A stretch of 64,000 bases of DNA from Litsea cubeba (GCA_012931725.1 CM022946.1:118433371-118497370); one strand, 5' to 3'. Positions 12,002 to 23,959 are shown, counted from the first letter of the stretch. Program-made: numbers and translations. Notes: generated by a model from the letters alone, not told the origin.

Positions 12002-12908
12002 TAGGGGTGTTCACGGGTCGAAACCCGCGGGTTTTGGGTCAAACCCGACCTGACCCGACTAATTTTTTGTGGGTGAAAACCCACCCGAACCCGACCCATT
12101 TGTGTCACGGGTCAGTTGGGTCACGGGTCAGACGGGTCACGGGTCACGAGTCGGGTTCGGGTCATTTTTTTTTTCATGTAAAAGACCAAATTGTTTATGA
12201 AAATAACTTTCAGATAATTGTTAGAGAACTAAAAGTGATTAGATGTAAAAGTAAAAAGTGGTTGCGGTTGTTTGCTGGCCTTCTTTTGTACCCTGGGTAG
12301 AGGTGTACAAAAAAAAAGTAGTTGCGGTTTCACTCGAAAACCACGTCTAATTTCAACTACTAATCACTCTCATCTTGACCATTAATTCAGTCGTCACCAA
12401 TTAAATGATTAAATTCAATCAACAAGATATTCAAGATTCAAAATTCAACAAATCTAAACAAACTGATGTCAAATAGATGTAATAAGGCTTCAAAACGTAC
12501 TGTGTTTTTCATGTGAGATCACCTTAATCTGTTGATAGGAATAAAATAAATGTTCCTCGCACTAAATATATTATAGTATACATGGGCCTTGAGTTCATAG
12601 ACATGAGACCAATATAATAACTCAAATATTTAGAAATTGGAAGGTGAACTACATCTAAGAGAAATTAAAACCACATCCTGACAAGTGGGCATATCTCTTG
12701 GATTTGTATCCTTGGTATTCTACAAAAAAAAAAAAAAAAAGAAGACGGGTTCACGGGTCACCCGGTAACCCGACCCGTGAGACCTGTTACCCGTACCAAC
12801 GGTCACGGGTCGGGTCGGTTCGGGTCGAGCACATAAATTATGGGTGGAGTGACCCACCCATTGACCCACGGGTCGGGTCGGGTTACCGGGTCATTTTGTA
12901 CACCTCTA
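12002..12908. mobile_element. Non-autonomous hAT-type element in copia 2 leader
   Basis: This 907-bp insert has TAGGGGTGTTCA at the left end and TGTACACCTCTA at the right, and is flanked by the perfect 8-bp TSD ATTATACC (11994-12001 and 12909-12916). An 8-bp TSD with such ends fits hAT elements. The terminal regions are rich in CGGGTC/GACCCG repeats that could pair. An internal copy of the right terminus, TAGAGGTGTACAAAA, occurs inverted at 12298-12312, suggesting an internal rearrangement. No transposase is encoded. Confidence 0.85.
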
Positions 12909-12916
12909 ATTATACC

Positions 12917-13849
12917 ATCTAAGGTCATCATATTCAAGGTGGTGTAAATGAGTGATGTTACTTTTAATTAGAACAAGTAAGATATCTGTGGATATCTTTG
13001 GTCCATATATGAACAAACACTCCTTAATTATTATTCAAACGTATCAATATAATCCGCATGTGGGCGACTAAATGCTTCATGCGCTTGAACAATGGGAAAA
13101 GTAAACATCATGATGGTACTATTAGGGTCAAATTTCAGTATTTAATTGTTAGGGTCACTGTGGTGAGACCTAACCTTAAGCATACAACTTTGGTGATCAA
13201 AATTGGTTTAATATGAATATATAACATTATATATTGCATGCATACATGATAGATCATTCGTTATATTAAAAGTACTGATAAAAAAGGCCGAGCCCCGGAG
13301 CCGACGCGGGCTGGCCCTCCGGGCCGCCGACTAAAAAGGCGGGGTCCGGGGCAGCAGCCCCTAAATTTTTTTTGAGGCATTATATCATTGATTATGAAGA
13401 AACATACTAAAGATAATCAACATAATACGGAATAATTATGAAAATATGATCAACTATATGGCCTATTTTCTGTCATCCTTTTTGATCATCTGTCTTTATC
13501 TTCGATTGCTTCAAGAACGCCATCTTTAGTCTCGAAACAACCTCTACTTCAGTCACGACGTTCCAGTTACAGATCTATTTAACTATTACATTGAATTTTT
13601 ACTCACGCAGGAGTTTTATACATAACAAAAAAATTAAAAAAAATTCAAAACTTTAAATAAATCACGATCAAATAGTCGTGGTCAAATTAAAATTGCGGAA
13701 TAACATAAATATAAACCATTCATGCAGGCCATAATAGTTGGATCGATATATTGCTGCAAAACAGAGTTAGTAACGGATTTATTTTTGCCGATTATGGCAA
13801 TGCATAGTTATCCTAATTAATGGACGATCATGTGTTCTCCAATAACCAA
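12917..13849 (-). mobile_element. Copia element 2 leader, non-coding
   Basis: This stretch between the hAT insert and the PBS has no coding signal. It contains one GC-rich island at ~13288-13362 (GGCCGAGCCCCGG ... GGGGTCCGGGGCAGCAGCCCC) in otherwise AT-rich sequence. Such a GC-rich block is common in leaders of plant copia elements. Confidence 0.6.
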
Positions 13850-13861
13850 GCTCTTATACCA
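13850..13861 (-). other. PBS of copia element 2 (one mismatch)
   Basis: The minus strand reads TGGTATAAGAGC, one base away from the initiator-Met tRNA site TGGTATCAGAGC, two bases from the 5' LTR. Confidence 0.75.
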
Positions 13862-13863
13862 CA

Positions 13864-14354
13864 TGTTAGTCTATTATTAACACGAACCCCAGGATCGAGA
13901 ACATCATGATAATCACATGTAGGATTTAATCTTAGATAGATTAAAGATTACCTCCAGACATCCTGATGCAGAGAGCTTTCTGATCCTGCTGTCTGATGCT
14001 GTTGTTGATTGATGGTGAGATCCGTCCAAGAAGAGTTTTGGAGAATAATTTTGATTTCTCTCTCCTTGCCTATAAACCTTAATGTGTTGAATTTCGTGAG
14101 TGAGTCTTTGTGATGGAGGAAAGACTTTATTTTATAGGTGGAGAGAGGACCGAATTTTCAATTAGGATTCCATTAGTTTTAATCTCAACCGTCCATCAAG
14201 ATAGAAAATATTATGGAATATATCTCATTAGGAAACCGTATTTGAGTAAAAGATAGCATGCATCCTATGAAAACGGGATTCCTATAAAGACTACAATTCG
14301 GGAAAGATAATGACTTGTGGTCCAAGTAATGGACCTAAAAGTAATTTCCTTACA
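13864..14354 (-). mobile_element. Copia element 2, 5' LTR
   Basis: Partner of the LTR at 6956-7446, with the same 491-bp length and TG...CA termini. It contains CTATAAAATA on the minus strand near 14125-14140, a plausible TATA box. The right-hand TSD AATTC is at 14355-14359. Confidence 0.93.
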
Positions 14355-14359
14355 AATTC

Positions 14360-15655
14360 CAAGACTTTTGTACATAGTACATACGAAGAAGTCTGGGGTG
14401 ACCTGCTGATGAGGAGGAATGAAATTCACTCAAGATCCTTGATCGTAAATCTGGTATTGAGGGAACATGCAACTAGCCTACCTTATAAAATGACAGAGTC
14501 ACATACTTCATACCCGGGAGTTGGTTGCAAGTCCTTAGTGCATTCATCGATTAGCTTTTGAATGCATTATCGTGGCCATATGCATCATGGATATCATTCG
14601 GCAATATAGGTTGAGGGAGTGAAATGGCGTTTAAGGTGCTATCTTCATGTTGCCAAGATAAGGCATCGGCCACCCTATTTTCAGGCCCCGCTCGAGAATC
14701 AAACCCGATCAATTTTGAAACCCATTTCTGTTGTGCTGGTGTTGACACCCTTTGATCTAAAGAATGTTTCAAGCTTCGATGGTCCGTAATAATACCAAAT
14801 CGGCGGTCCACCAAGTATGTTGTCCATTTGGTCAGTGCTTGTAAAATTGCAGTCATTTCTTTCTCATAAGTTGAAAGTGCCAATGATCTTCCTTGACTTT
14901 CCTTAAAAACACCAAGTGCCCTACCCTCTTGCATCAACACGGCCCCAATGCCAGTTCCAGATGCATCACACTCCAGCACAAAATGCTTGGTGAAGTCAGG
15001 TAGGGCCACTACTCGGGTACATGTCATTGCCTTTTTCAAAAGTTGAAAAGAGTGTTTCGCCTCTTCATTCCATTTGTAAGAGGTGAAGCAATTTTTCCAT
15101 AATCCTTGATGAACCTATGACGATGTAAGTCCAAGAAAACCACGAAGCATTTTAACTGTCTTTTGGTGAGGGCCAATCGAGCATAAATTGAACCTTGTTC
15201 GGGTCAGTTGATACCCCATTCTTTGACACAAAGTGACCAAAGTATTCAATTTCCCTCTAACCAAATGAGCACTTGGCCGTCTTAACAAAAACTTGGTTGT
15301 TTGTAGTGCTTGGAAAATGATGGAAAGATGGTGGAGATGCACCTCCCAAGACGGGCTATAAACCAGTATATAATAAAAAAAAAATACAAGCACAAATCCC
15401 CAAAACGAAGGGGCGGAACACATCATTCATAAACTTTGAAATGTAGCCGGGGTATTTGTAAGCCCAATTGTCATGATAAGAAACTCGTAATGGCCATCAT
15501 GCGTTGGAAATACAGTTTTTGCACGTCTTCATTTTGAACACGGATCTGATGGTATCAAGACCGTAAACCCAATTTGGAGTAATAATTGCCCCCATGCAAT
15601 TCATCTAATAGCTCATCAATCACAGGTATGAGGAATTCGTCCTTTACCGTAATTT
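14360..15655 (-). pseudogene. Chromovirus RT C-terminal half and RNase H
   Basis: Minus-strand Ty3/gypsy pol. From right to left it encodes an RT segment ([22 protein letters not shown] and a [10 protein letters not shown] motif), the catalytic region where FYYILVYSPSWEVHLHHL replaces the expected F-x-D-D box so that both Asp are lost, and RGFLGLTSS. RNase H follows: FVLECDASGTGIGAVLMQ (Asp), STYEKEMTAILQALTKW (Glu), FGIITDHRSLKHSLDQ (Asp) and ENRVADALSW. The last ~190 bp lead to the integrase finger. Stops and frameshifts show it is dead. The frame continues across T1 into 28995-29391. Confidence 0.88.
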
Positions 15656-15660
15656 GATTG

Positions 15661-16601
15661 TGTGTGGGGAGATTTCCAGAACCACAGGATTAAGTTAATC
15701 GCAGCCATCAGATGAGGTTAAGCATTCTCACGCGCCATCCTCGTGCCATCCACGTGGCACCAAGCTCACCCCGGCTACCAGGACAGGAGGCCCGGCCGAA
15801 GTCAGGCAGCTCCGGGCCCTTAGCGCCGAACTGGCCCACCTCGGGCGTCATCTCGGCAAGGAGCTCCACCTCGGCTGAGCCACCCCGGGTACCATCTCGA
15901 CAGAAAGCTCCGCCTCGGCTGAAGAGGCCGGGACAGAAGCCGAAGCAAGAGAGAACTACACTTGCGCCCCTCATCCCCCACGTCATCAGGCACGTGGAGG
16001 GATAGGGGCACGAGCTAGTGGGACAGACGCGACATCCAGCCGCCCACGATCTTCGCCAGATCCCTGACAGAACGGCATCCAGCGGTTGAGGCCACATCAG
16101 GGCAGGGCCCGAGGGCAGATCCGCTGGTACCCCTACCGCCAAGGGCGCCCAACAGGATCTGGCCCAACAAGATGTGCATTAAATGCGATGTGGGCTGACC
16201 CGATGGGCATTTAATGCATAGTGGGCTGGATTGGACCACAATTAATGCAATGTGGGCTGATTGTGACTTCCCAGTCAAATCGTGGGACCCACACCACAAT
16301 ATCTTCCAAAGATACGATCCAAACTCTATAAATAGAGGCTCAACCCACCATCTAAGGTACGCCATTTTTCATACCAGAGCCGTTACTCTGTCTCTCTTCT
16401 CCCTCTCCTTCCATTGTTCCAGTTCCCATACTGACTTTGGCATCGGAGAGCCTTGCGCCGCCCAGGCCAGGGTCCTCTGACCGTGTGTTCCTCCCTTTCA
16501 GGTTTTCGGACGGCATCCAGTCACACCCAGTCACCATCATCTTCTCGGATAAGTCCTGTAAGGCACCCTCTTATTGTGGGTCATTATTTTCTACACCTAC
16601 A
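15661..16601 (+). mobile_element. Tat-lineage element T1, 5' LTR
   Basis: This 941-bp LTR begins TGTGTGGGGAGATTTCC and ends CACCTACA. The copy at 28049-28989 is the same length and I count six substitutions by eye, so the insertion is young relative to its neighbours. The TSD GATTG lies at 15656-15660 and 28990-28994. A TATA box, CTATAAATAG, is at ~16326-16335. Small ORFs inside repeat in the other LTR and are not genes. Confidence 0.95.
16326..16335 (+). promoter_or_regulatory. TATA box in T1 5' LTR
   Basis: CTATAAATAG, flanked by the palindromic context CTCTATAAATAGAGG, lies ~270 bp before the LTR end. It is repeated in the 3' LTR near 28714-28723. It would place the start of the element transcript near 16355-16365. 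Confidence 0.65.
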
Positions 16602-16603
16602 AT

Positions 16604-16621
16604 TGGCGCCGTCTGTGGGAA
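16604..16621 (+). other. PBS of T1
   Basis: TGGCGCCGTCTGTGGGAA lies two bases after the LTR. It starts with the invariant TGG that pairs with tRNA CCA and resembles the PBS form found in Tat-lineage elements. Confidence 0.8.
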
Positions 16622-16696
16622 AGCAATATCCCAACCTTCCCAACCTTCTCCAAATCTTTCCAAACAACCTTCCTAAACCTCAATCTCTCAGAAGCC

Positions 16697-19390
16697 ATGC
16701 CACCGAAAGCTAAGAAGGGCGGAGAATCCTCAAGACCAGTTCTCGAGCTGCTACCACCGTCAACGGACGTCCCTCCTCAGGGACGGTCCCGAACGGTCCA
16801 AGGCACATCCGCAGGCGAGGGTCGCCTGGGCTCCCAACTCTTTGTCGAGATCCCATTCCAAGAGGGAATCGAGGCCTCGCTCTCAGCGGACGAAACCGTG
16901 CCACCCCGACGCGACGAGCACCGGCGCGAACGTCCTCGGAAGGACAAAGCCGTGGCCGTAGGAGAGACGCGTCACGTTCAACCTCCAGCCGCTGGAGGAG
17001 ACGTCGCAGCCCAAGACGCTCTTCTCCAGAAGCAGGAGCAGTTAGTCAGAGAGCTCCAGCAGCTCCAACAGCAGCTGAGGGCAACGCAGACTGCCTCCTT
17101 GAGGCAGGTCTCTGAGCCTCAAGGGAAAAAGGGGAACGCCCCCGGCAGGGCAGCCCAGCCTCCCCGCGGAGACCTCAGGAATCATCTGGACCAGAAACGG
17201 AGCCAGATTCGTGACGAAGGCTCGAGCAACAGCCGGAGTCACCATAGTCGCAATGGCCGAGCTCATAGCCATCGCAGTCCGAACCACCCCAAGCGAAAGT
17301 CCAGAGTTCAGACTCCAGAGGAGGACGACGAGCAGGAACGGTTCGACAAACGCGTCAGGCTAGCTCTTCAGCACAACTTGGACATGCAGGACCAGAAGCA
17401 GATCTGCGGTCACACCGATCTGGGGGGCTCGCCCTTCACAAAAGAAATCGAGCGCACCCCCTTGCCCAGAAAGTTCTCCGTCCCGCGGTTCATCCCCTAT
17501 GACGGATTGTCCGACCCGTCTGCACACCTCCGACACTTCTCCCAGAAGATGTCCATCTGGGGGAACGAGGGTCACCTAAACTGCAAAATCTTCTCCTCCA
17601 GTTTGGGTGACCTCCCCCTGAAGTGGTTCTGCTCTCTCCAAGAGCAATCGGTGTCCAGTTGGAAGGAGCTCCAGCTCTCCTTCCTGAAGAAGTTCCAAGC
17701 CTACATCGTCGTCCCCAAGAAGGAAGGGGACCTCCTCGCCCTGAGAATGAAGCAGGGCGAAACCCTCGCCAAGTTCGCCCAGCGATTCTGGGCGGTCCAC
17801 AGCCAGATCGAGGGCTCGAGGGAAGGGATAGCGGTCTACGCCTTCCAGCATGCCCTGATCCCCGGCAGCGACTTGCGGAAGGACTTGGCCGGGAACCCCC
17901 CAGAATCCACGCCAGAGTTGATGTCCCGGGTGAAGCGCTTCATCGCCCAGGAGGAAGACGAGATCCGGGCCAGGGATCAGGACGGGCACCCAGAGCCCGA
18001 ACAGAAGAGTGGCCAACCTCGGCAGAGAGGCGGGAGGCCCTCCCAGAAGCAGGAGCCCAAGCGGGACTGGGTCTCCAGTTCGGCGAGGCCTTCGTCGTCC
18101 AGGTCCGGGGGCACTTGGAGGCCCAGACCTCATTCCAGCGCCAGCCAGAGCGTCAACGTCGTCTTCAAGGAGCCGATCTACCGCATCCTGGCTAAGATCA
18201 GGTCCAAGCCGTTCTTCAAATTTCCTCCGCCCTTGAAGAATGAACCCACCGAAGGCCCCCGAAGCAAGCTGTACTGCTCCTTCCATAAGGGCAACGGGCA
18301 CAGAACCGAAAACTGCAGGACTTTGCAGGAGTATCTGGAGAAGTTGGCCGAAGAGGGCCACATCCCGGAGTTCATCCAGGTAGGTGATGCCGGCGACAGC
18401 GAGGGCCGAATCCACCAGAGCACGGCCAAGGCTCCAGACAGCGAGGACTCAGAGAAGATCATCAACGTGATCCATCTGGCGTCCTCAGCCCCCACCTCCT
18501 CATCCCGGGGAAGCTCTCAGACCCGTGCCGAAGCCAGGCGGGCTTCGCACGAGAAAGAAGTAATGAAAGCTGAACTCGCTCCGGCATCCAAGAAAGCCCG
18601 CCGCGACCGACCCGCCATCTCGTTCTCGGATCGAGATCTAGAGGGAATCCAGGTCCCTCACAACGACCCCTTGCTCCTCACCATGAAGCTGAGAGACTTC
18701 ACCGTGAAGAGGATCCTCGTCGACTCCGGCAGCTCCTCCGAGGTCCTCTACTACGACTGCTTTAAGAGGATGAAACTCTCCGAAGCAGACCTCACAAAGG
18801 TCCGAGCACCCTTGCTAGGGTTATCCGCCACGCCAGTCTATCCCAAGGGTAGGATCACCTTGGAAACCCGAGTTGGTGGAGCATCCGTGCTGGCTGACTT
18901 CCTGGTTGTGGACGCCCCTTCTCCCTACAATGTCATCCTGGGCAGAACGTGGCTCCACAAGCTAGAGGCAGTTCCTTCTTCCCTCCACCAAAAACTGAAG
19001 TTCGTCCTTGAAAACAAGGAGGGCGTGATGGAAGTAATCACAGTGGAGGGAGACCAGCAGCAGGCCAGGCAGTGCATACTGGCCGCAATCCCAGCAGTGA
19101 AGGAGCCAGAGCGCGTCAACCTGGCCGAGTTTGAGAAAGGCCTCGATGAGATCGGCCGGGACCCTGAGAAGAAGAGCATCGAGGACCTGGCCGAGGTCAG
19201 GCTAGACCCGGCAGACCCAGACAGGTTCTTCCTGATTGGCACCCAGCTGCCAGACGAAGAAAGGGCCGAACTCTCCCGGTTCTTGGCACAGAACGTGGAC
19301 GTCTTCGCTTGGAGCCCGAGCGAAATGCCTGGGGTTGACCCTGAGGTCATGTGCCACAAGCTGAATGTGGACCCCGACCACGGCCGGTAG
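16697..19390 (+). CDS. T1 gag-protease polyprotein
   Basis: Open frame of 897 codons from ATG 16697, the first ATG after the PBS that leads into the long frame. The N-terminal third is charged and low-complexity (Q/E-rich stretch near residues 110-130, then Arg/Ser/His-rich). The retrotransposon gag domain starts near residue 260 ([43 protein letters not shown]). A variant zinc knuckle, [14 protein letters not shown], lies near 525. The aspartic protease motif [15 protein letters not shown] is near 675. The frame enters the start of RT and then stops: compared with relatives, one base is missing near 19378-19380 and TAG follows at 19388. Gag and protease are otherwise intact. Confidence 0.9.
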   Translation: MPPKAKKGGESSRPVLELLPPSTDVPPQGRSRTVQGTSAGEGRLGSQLFVEIPFQEGIEASLSADETVPPRRDEHRRERPRKDKAVAVGETRHVQPPAAGGDVAAQDALLQKQEQLVRELQQLQQQLRATQTASLRQVSEPQGKKGNAPGRAAQPPRGDLRNHLDQKRSQIRDEGSSNSRSHHSRNGRAHSHRSPNHPKRKSRVQTPEEDDEQERFDKRVRLALQHNLDMQDQKQICGHTDLGGSPFTKEIERTPLPRKFSVPRFIPYDGLSDPSAHLRHFSQKMSIWGNEGHLNCKIFSSSLGDLPLKWFCSLQEQSVSSWKELQLSFLKKFQAYIVVPKKEGDLLALRMKQGETLAKFAQRFWAVHSQIEGSREGIAVYAFQHALIPGSDLRKDLAGNPPESTPELMSRVKRFIAQEEDEIRARDQDGHPEPEQKSGQPRQRGGRPSQKQEPKRDWVSSSARPSSSRSGGTWRPRPHSSASQSVNVVFKEPIYRILAKIRSKPFFKFPPPLKNEPTEGPRSKLYCSFHKGNGHRTENCRTLQEYLEKLAEEGHIPEFIQVGDAGDSEGRIHQSTAKAPDSEDSEKIINVIHLASSAPTSSSRGSSQTRAEARRASHEKEVMKAELAPASKKARRDRPAISFSDRDLEGIQVPHNDPLLLTMKLRDFTVKRILVDSGSSSEVLYYDCFKRMKLSEADLTKVRAPLLGLSATPVYPKGRITLETRVGGASVLADFLVVDAPSPYNVILGRTWLHKLEAVPSSLHQKLKFVLENKEGVMEVITVEGDQQQARQCILAAIPAVKEPERVNLAEFEKGLDEIGRDPEKKSIEDLAEVRLDPADPDRFFLIGTQLPDEERAELSRFLAQNVDVFAWSPSEMPGVDPEVMCHKLNVDPDHGR

Positions 19391-20094
19391 TGCAGAGGTC
19401 CCAAAGGACGGGGCTGCAGCAGACAGATGCGGTCGTCGAAGAGGTCGACAACCTACTGAAAGCAGGGGCCATCCGGGAAGTCCAGTACCCGGTATGGTTG
19501 GCCAACACGGTGGTGGTCAAGAAGAAAACGGGAAAGTGGAGGGTGTGCGTGGACTTCACCGACTTGAACAGGGCTTGCCCTAAGGACAGTTTTCCCCTCC
19601 CAAAGATTGACCAACTGATCGACGCCACCGCTGGTCACGACCGAATGAGCTTCCTTGACGCCTACCGAGGCTATCATCAGATCCCGCTCTACGAGCCTGA
19701 CGAGGAGAAGACATCATTCATCACCCCCCGCGGCACTTACTGCTATAAGGTGATGCCCTTCGGGCTGAAGAACGCGGGGGCGACCTATCAGCGCCTCGTC
19801 ACAAAAATGTTCCAGGCCCAGCTCGGCCGATCGGTAGAGGTGTACATTGACGACATGGTCGTCAAATCTGTGCGCTCCAGCGACCACCTGGCGGATCTCG
19901 GCCAAGTCTTCAGCATCCTTCGCGCATACAAGCTCAAGCTCAACGCTTCCAAGTGCGCCTTCGGCGTAGCATCTGGCAAGTTCCTCGGCAGCTTGGTAAC
20001 ACGGAGGGGGATATAGGCCAATCCAGACCAGATCACTGCCATCCAGGGCATCTAGAGTCCCTCCACCACGAAGGAAGTTCAGAGGCTCACAGGA
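19391..20094 (+). pseudogene. T1 reverse transcriptase
   Basis: Gypsy RT continuing gag-protease in another frame after the base loss. Motifs are [72 protein letters not shown] and the catalytic [10 protein letters not shown] at 19840-19869. Two in-frame TAG codons follow at 20014-20016 and 20053-20055, in the stretch that normally links RT to RNase H. The catalytic core is preserved, but the polyprotein cannot be made through this point without suppression. Confidence 0.9.
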
Positions 20095-21889
20095 ATGGCC
20101 GCAGCACTCAATCGCTTCATCAGCCGATCATCAGATAAGTGCAAGCCTTTCTTTCAGCTTTTAAAGAAAAACCTGAAATTCCAGTGGACCCCCGAGTGCG
20201 ACCAGGCATTGGCCGCACTCAAAACTTATTTAATGTCACCACCATTACTCTCCACCCCAACTCGGGGGGAGATTCTGTATCTGTACCTTGCGGTCTCGGA
20301 TCACGCAGTGAGCTCCGTCCTCATCAGGGAAGACGAGGGAGTTCAAAGGCCGATCTATTACACGAGCAAGGCCCTGCTCGATGCCGAGACCAGGTACCTC
20401 CTATTGGAGAAGCTTGCGTTGGCTCTTGTCACTGCCTCCCGCAAGCTCTCCCATTATTTTCAATCCCACACCATTGTGGTGATCACGGAGCACCCACTCC
20501 GTTCATTGTTCAAGAAAGCTGACTTTTCAGGGCGCATATCAAAGTGGGCAGTTGAACTGGGGCAGTATGACATACAGTACCGTCCCCGAACTGCGATCAA
20601 AGCCCAGATCCTGGCAGACTTCATAGTGGAATTCGTCTCCCCCAACCCGGCTCCGACCCAGCTCGGCACGGTACTGGGGGGCACAGGGCACGGGCCAGGA
20701 GAGTCTGAGACCGAACAGTGTCCCACCTCGGCATGGAAGATCTTTGTCGACGGGTCGTCCACCTCCAAGAGAGCTGGCGCCGGCATAGTTCTCCAATCGC
20801 CAGAGGGACTGGTCATAGAACAGGCCTTCACCCTGGACTTCAAAGCCACAAACAACGAGGCAGAGTACGAAGCGCTGATTGCAGGGTTGAACAGCGCCCA
20901 AATCCTCGGAGCCCAGCACCTGGAGATCTTCAGCGACTCTCAACTGGTGACTAGCCAGCTCGCTGGAGACTATCAGGCCAGGGACGACAGGATGGCGGCC
21001 TACTTAGCCCTTGCGAAAAAACTACTCTCCCAATTCCAGAAAGCCGAGGTCAGGCAAATATCCCGAGATACCAACACGCATGCAGATGCGCTTGCAAACC
21101 TGGCCTCCGCCGTTGAAGCAGGAAAGAAGAGGACCATCGAGGTCGGATCAGTGTCAAGGTCAAGTCTAGAACTCCATTCATCTCGGCTTGTCCTCTGTGC
21201 TGATCTCGGCCCCAGCTGGATGGATCCAATCGTCGCCTACTTGAAGGACGATCAGCTCCCTGAGGATAAGACTGAAGCCCACAAGATCAGGCTCAAGGCA
21301 GCTCGGTTTTGGCTCTCTCCCGAAGGCAAACTCTACAGGAAGTCCTTCACAGGTCCGTACCTCCAATGCGTCCACCCGACCAAGGTGGACGACTTCCTGT
21401 ATGAGATCCACGAAGGAATCTGCGGCAGCCATATAGGAGGTCGGTCATTGGCCTACAGAGCAATCAGCCAGGGCTACTGGTGGCCCTACATGCAGAAGGA
21501 CGCCCAGGTCTACGCCAGAAAATGCGAGAAATGCCAGAAGTTCTCCCACTCCCTCCATCAGCCAGCACAGGATCTGAGTCCCCTCTCCAGCCCATGGCCC
21601 TTCGCTCAATGGGGCCTGGACATCGTGGGGCCTCTTCACCGAGCTCCAGGGAACAAGAGATGGCTGATAGTGGCTACGGACTACTTCACAAAGTGGATAG
21701 AGGCTGAACCGTTGTCTTCCATCACGGACAGGGACTCCAGGAACTTCGTTTGGAAAAACATCCTTACGAGGTTCGGCATCCCCCGGACCCTGATCTCGGA
21801 TAACGGGACTCAGTTCGACTCCAAGTCCTTCAAAGACTTCTGCCAAGAGCACGGCATCAGAAACCATTACTCCACCCCGGCATATCCTA
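20095..21889 (+). pseudogene. T1 RNase H pair and integrase core
   Basis: This frame holds the RT connection and a first RNase H (YLAVSDHAVSSVLIREDEG), then a second RNase H: IFVDGSSTSKRAGAGI (Asp), NNEAEYEALIAGL (Glu), IFSDSQLVTSQ (Asp) and NTHADALANLAS (Asp). A second, archaeal-type RNase H is a hallmark of the Tat lineage. Integrase follows, with the HHCC finger around HEGICGSHIGGRS and CEKCQ (21409-21540), first Asp in VATDYFTKWIE and second Asp in [11 protein letters not shown]. Compared with T3, one extra A near 21889 shifts the frame just before the catalytic Glu. Confidence 0.9.
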
Positions 21890-22455
21890 CAGAGTAATGG
21901 CCAGGCAGAAATCTCCAACAAAGTGATCCTGGACGGCCTGAAGAAGCGACTGGACAAGGCAAAGGGCAGATGGACAGAGGAGCTTCCGAGCGTGCTGTGG
22001 GCATACAGAACAACCCAAGGAGGTCCACCTCGGCAACACCTTTCTCTCTGGCCTACGGGATGGAGGCGGTCATTCCCTTGGAAATTGGCCTTCCTACCCT
22101 GAGGACAGAGCCGGTCGACCAAGGCCGAAATGAGACGAACCTTGCAATGGAGCTGGAGCTGGCGGACGAGCGACGAGAAGCAGCAGCCCTGAGACTGACC
22201 GACTATCAGCAGCGGTTAGCCAGGGCATACAATCAAAATGTCAAAGAAAGGAGGTTCGCCACGGGAGAGCTCGTTTTAAAGAAGACCCTGCCAGCCGACA
22301 AAGAACCAAACGAGGGGAAGTTTGCCCCGAACTGGCATGGCCCGTTCAGAGTAGTTTCACTAGCGGGAAAGTCAGCCTACAAGCTTGAAGACTTGGAAGG
22401 CAAGCCGCTGCCGAGACCGTGGAATGCATCCCACTTGAAGAAATTTTATTTCTAA
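21890..22455 (+). pseudogene. T1 integrase C-terminal part
   Basis: From 21890 to about 22015 the integrase continues in the +1 frame (GQAEIS with the catalytic Glu, then [12 protein letters not shown]). A one-base loss near 22016 then restores the original frame ([38 protein letters not shown]), ending in NASHLKKFYF and TAA. So two opposing indels leave ~42 codons out of frame. The Tat-type C-terminus PRPWNASHLKKFYF is identical in T3. Confidence 0.88.
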
Positions 22456-22523
22456 GGATGTAATGAATCTCAGCATCAATGAAAGCAGCTTTCACCTTGT
22501 CATCAACTTGTCATCTCTCTGAC

Positions 22524-23681
22524 GGATTGGGCCCACCGCCCTGGAAGAGACCTCGAGTCCAGACTCGGTCGATTCCTAAAGCTCCTAGCCTTGGGCTATG
22601 GAGAAGGCCTCGAGTTCACACTCGGCCGGGATTGGGCCCACCGCCCTAGGAAGAGACCTCGAGTCCAGACTCGGTCGATTCCTAAAGCTCCTAGCCTTGG
22701 GCTATGGAGAAGGCCTCGAGTTCACACTCGGCCGGGATTGGGCCCACCGCCCTGGAAGAGACCTCGAGTCCAGACTCGGTCGATTCCTAAAGCTCCTAGC
22801 CTTGGGCTATGGAGAAGGCCTCGAGTTCACACTCGGCCGGGATCGGGCCCACCGCCCTGGAAGAGACCTCGAGTCCAGACTCGGTCGATTCCTAAAGCTC
22901 CTAGCCTTGGGCTATGGAGAAGGCCTCGAGTTCACACTCGGCCGGGATTGGGCCCACCGCCCTGGAAGAGACCTCGAGTCCAGACTCGGTCGATTCCTAA
23001 AGCTCCTAGCCTTGGGCTATGGAGAAGGCCTCGAGTTCACACTCGGCCGGGATTGGGCCCACCGCCCTGGAAGAGACCTCGAGTCCAGACTCGGTCGATT
23101 CCTAAAGCTCCTAGCCTTGGGCTATGGAGAAGGCCTCGAGTTCACACTCGGCCGGGATCGGGCCCACCGCCCTGGAAGAGACCTCGAGTCCAGACTCGGT
23201 CGATTCCTAAAGCTCCTAGCCTTGGGCTATGGAGAAGGCCTCGAGTTCACACTCGGCCGGGATTGGGCCCACCGCCCTGGAAGAGACCTCGAGTCCAGAC
23301 TCGGTCGATTCCTAAAGCTCCTAGCCTTGGGCTATGGAGAAGGCCTCGAGTTCACACTCGGCCGGGATTGGGCCCACCGCCCTGGAAGAGACCTCGAGTC
23401 CAGACTCGGTCGATTCCTAAAGCTCCTAGCCTTGGGCTATGGAGAAGGCCTCGAGTTCACACTCGGCCGGGATTGGGCCCACCGCCCTGGAAGAGACCTC
23501 GAGTCCAGACTCGGTCGATTTCCTAAAGCTCCTAGCCTTGGGCTATGGAGAAGGCCTCGAGTTCACACTCGGCCGGGATTGGGCCCACCGCCCTGGAAGA
23601 GACCTCGAGTCCAGACTCGGTCGCTTCCTAAAGCTCCTGGCCTTGGGCCACGGGGAAGGCCTCGAGTTCAGACACTCGGCC
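22524..23681. repeat. 105-bp tandem repeat array of T1, 11 units
   Basis: Unit starts are at 22524, 22629, 22735, 22840, 22945, 23050, 23155, 23260, 23365, 23470 and 23576. Each unit carries two related halves, CCTCGAGTCCAGACTCGG and CCTCGAGTTCACACTCGG. Because 105 is divisible by 3, the array stays open in more than one frame and yields spurious repetitive ORFs of ~310 and ~440 codons. The units starting at 22840 and 23155 share a GGATCGGG variant, three units apart, which suggests a three-unit duplication. Tandem repeats between pol and the 3' LTR are known in Tat/Ogre elements. Confidence 0.95.
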
Positions 23682-23959
23682 AGATTCCTAAGATCAGGGC
23701 TTTTACACCCCTCAAAGTGCATCGCCGAGCTCACGCCTCCACAGCCGAGACCAGTGGAATGATGGCTCCACTTCGGCATCAGGCAGCTCGTCTCAGCCAA
23801 AGCCAGCCATTCAGGCCAAGGGCAGCTTTCCATAGGAAGAGAACTGCGCCAGTACTCAAACACAAAGATGCAAGCATTCCGGAACAATGCAAAGAAAGAG
23901 AAAAAGAACTCAAGAACTCAGAAAGGCATTGAACACTGTTTGGGTAATCAAAGAATTCC

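Noticed and set aside
15708..16142. 144-codon ORF and neighbours, repeated at 28096-28530
   Set aside because: Located inside both T1 LTRs; overlaps the promoter region and lacks any domain.
17576..18415. 279-codon ORF on the minus strand
   Set aside because: Shadow of the GC-rich gag frame on the other strand; no motif.
22591..23932. Two long repetitive ORFs (~311 and ~444 codons) that look like a repeat protein
   Set aside because: They lie wholly in the 105-bp tandem array; unit length divisible by three keeps frames open. No start context, no domain.
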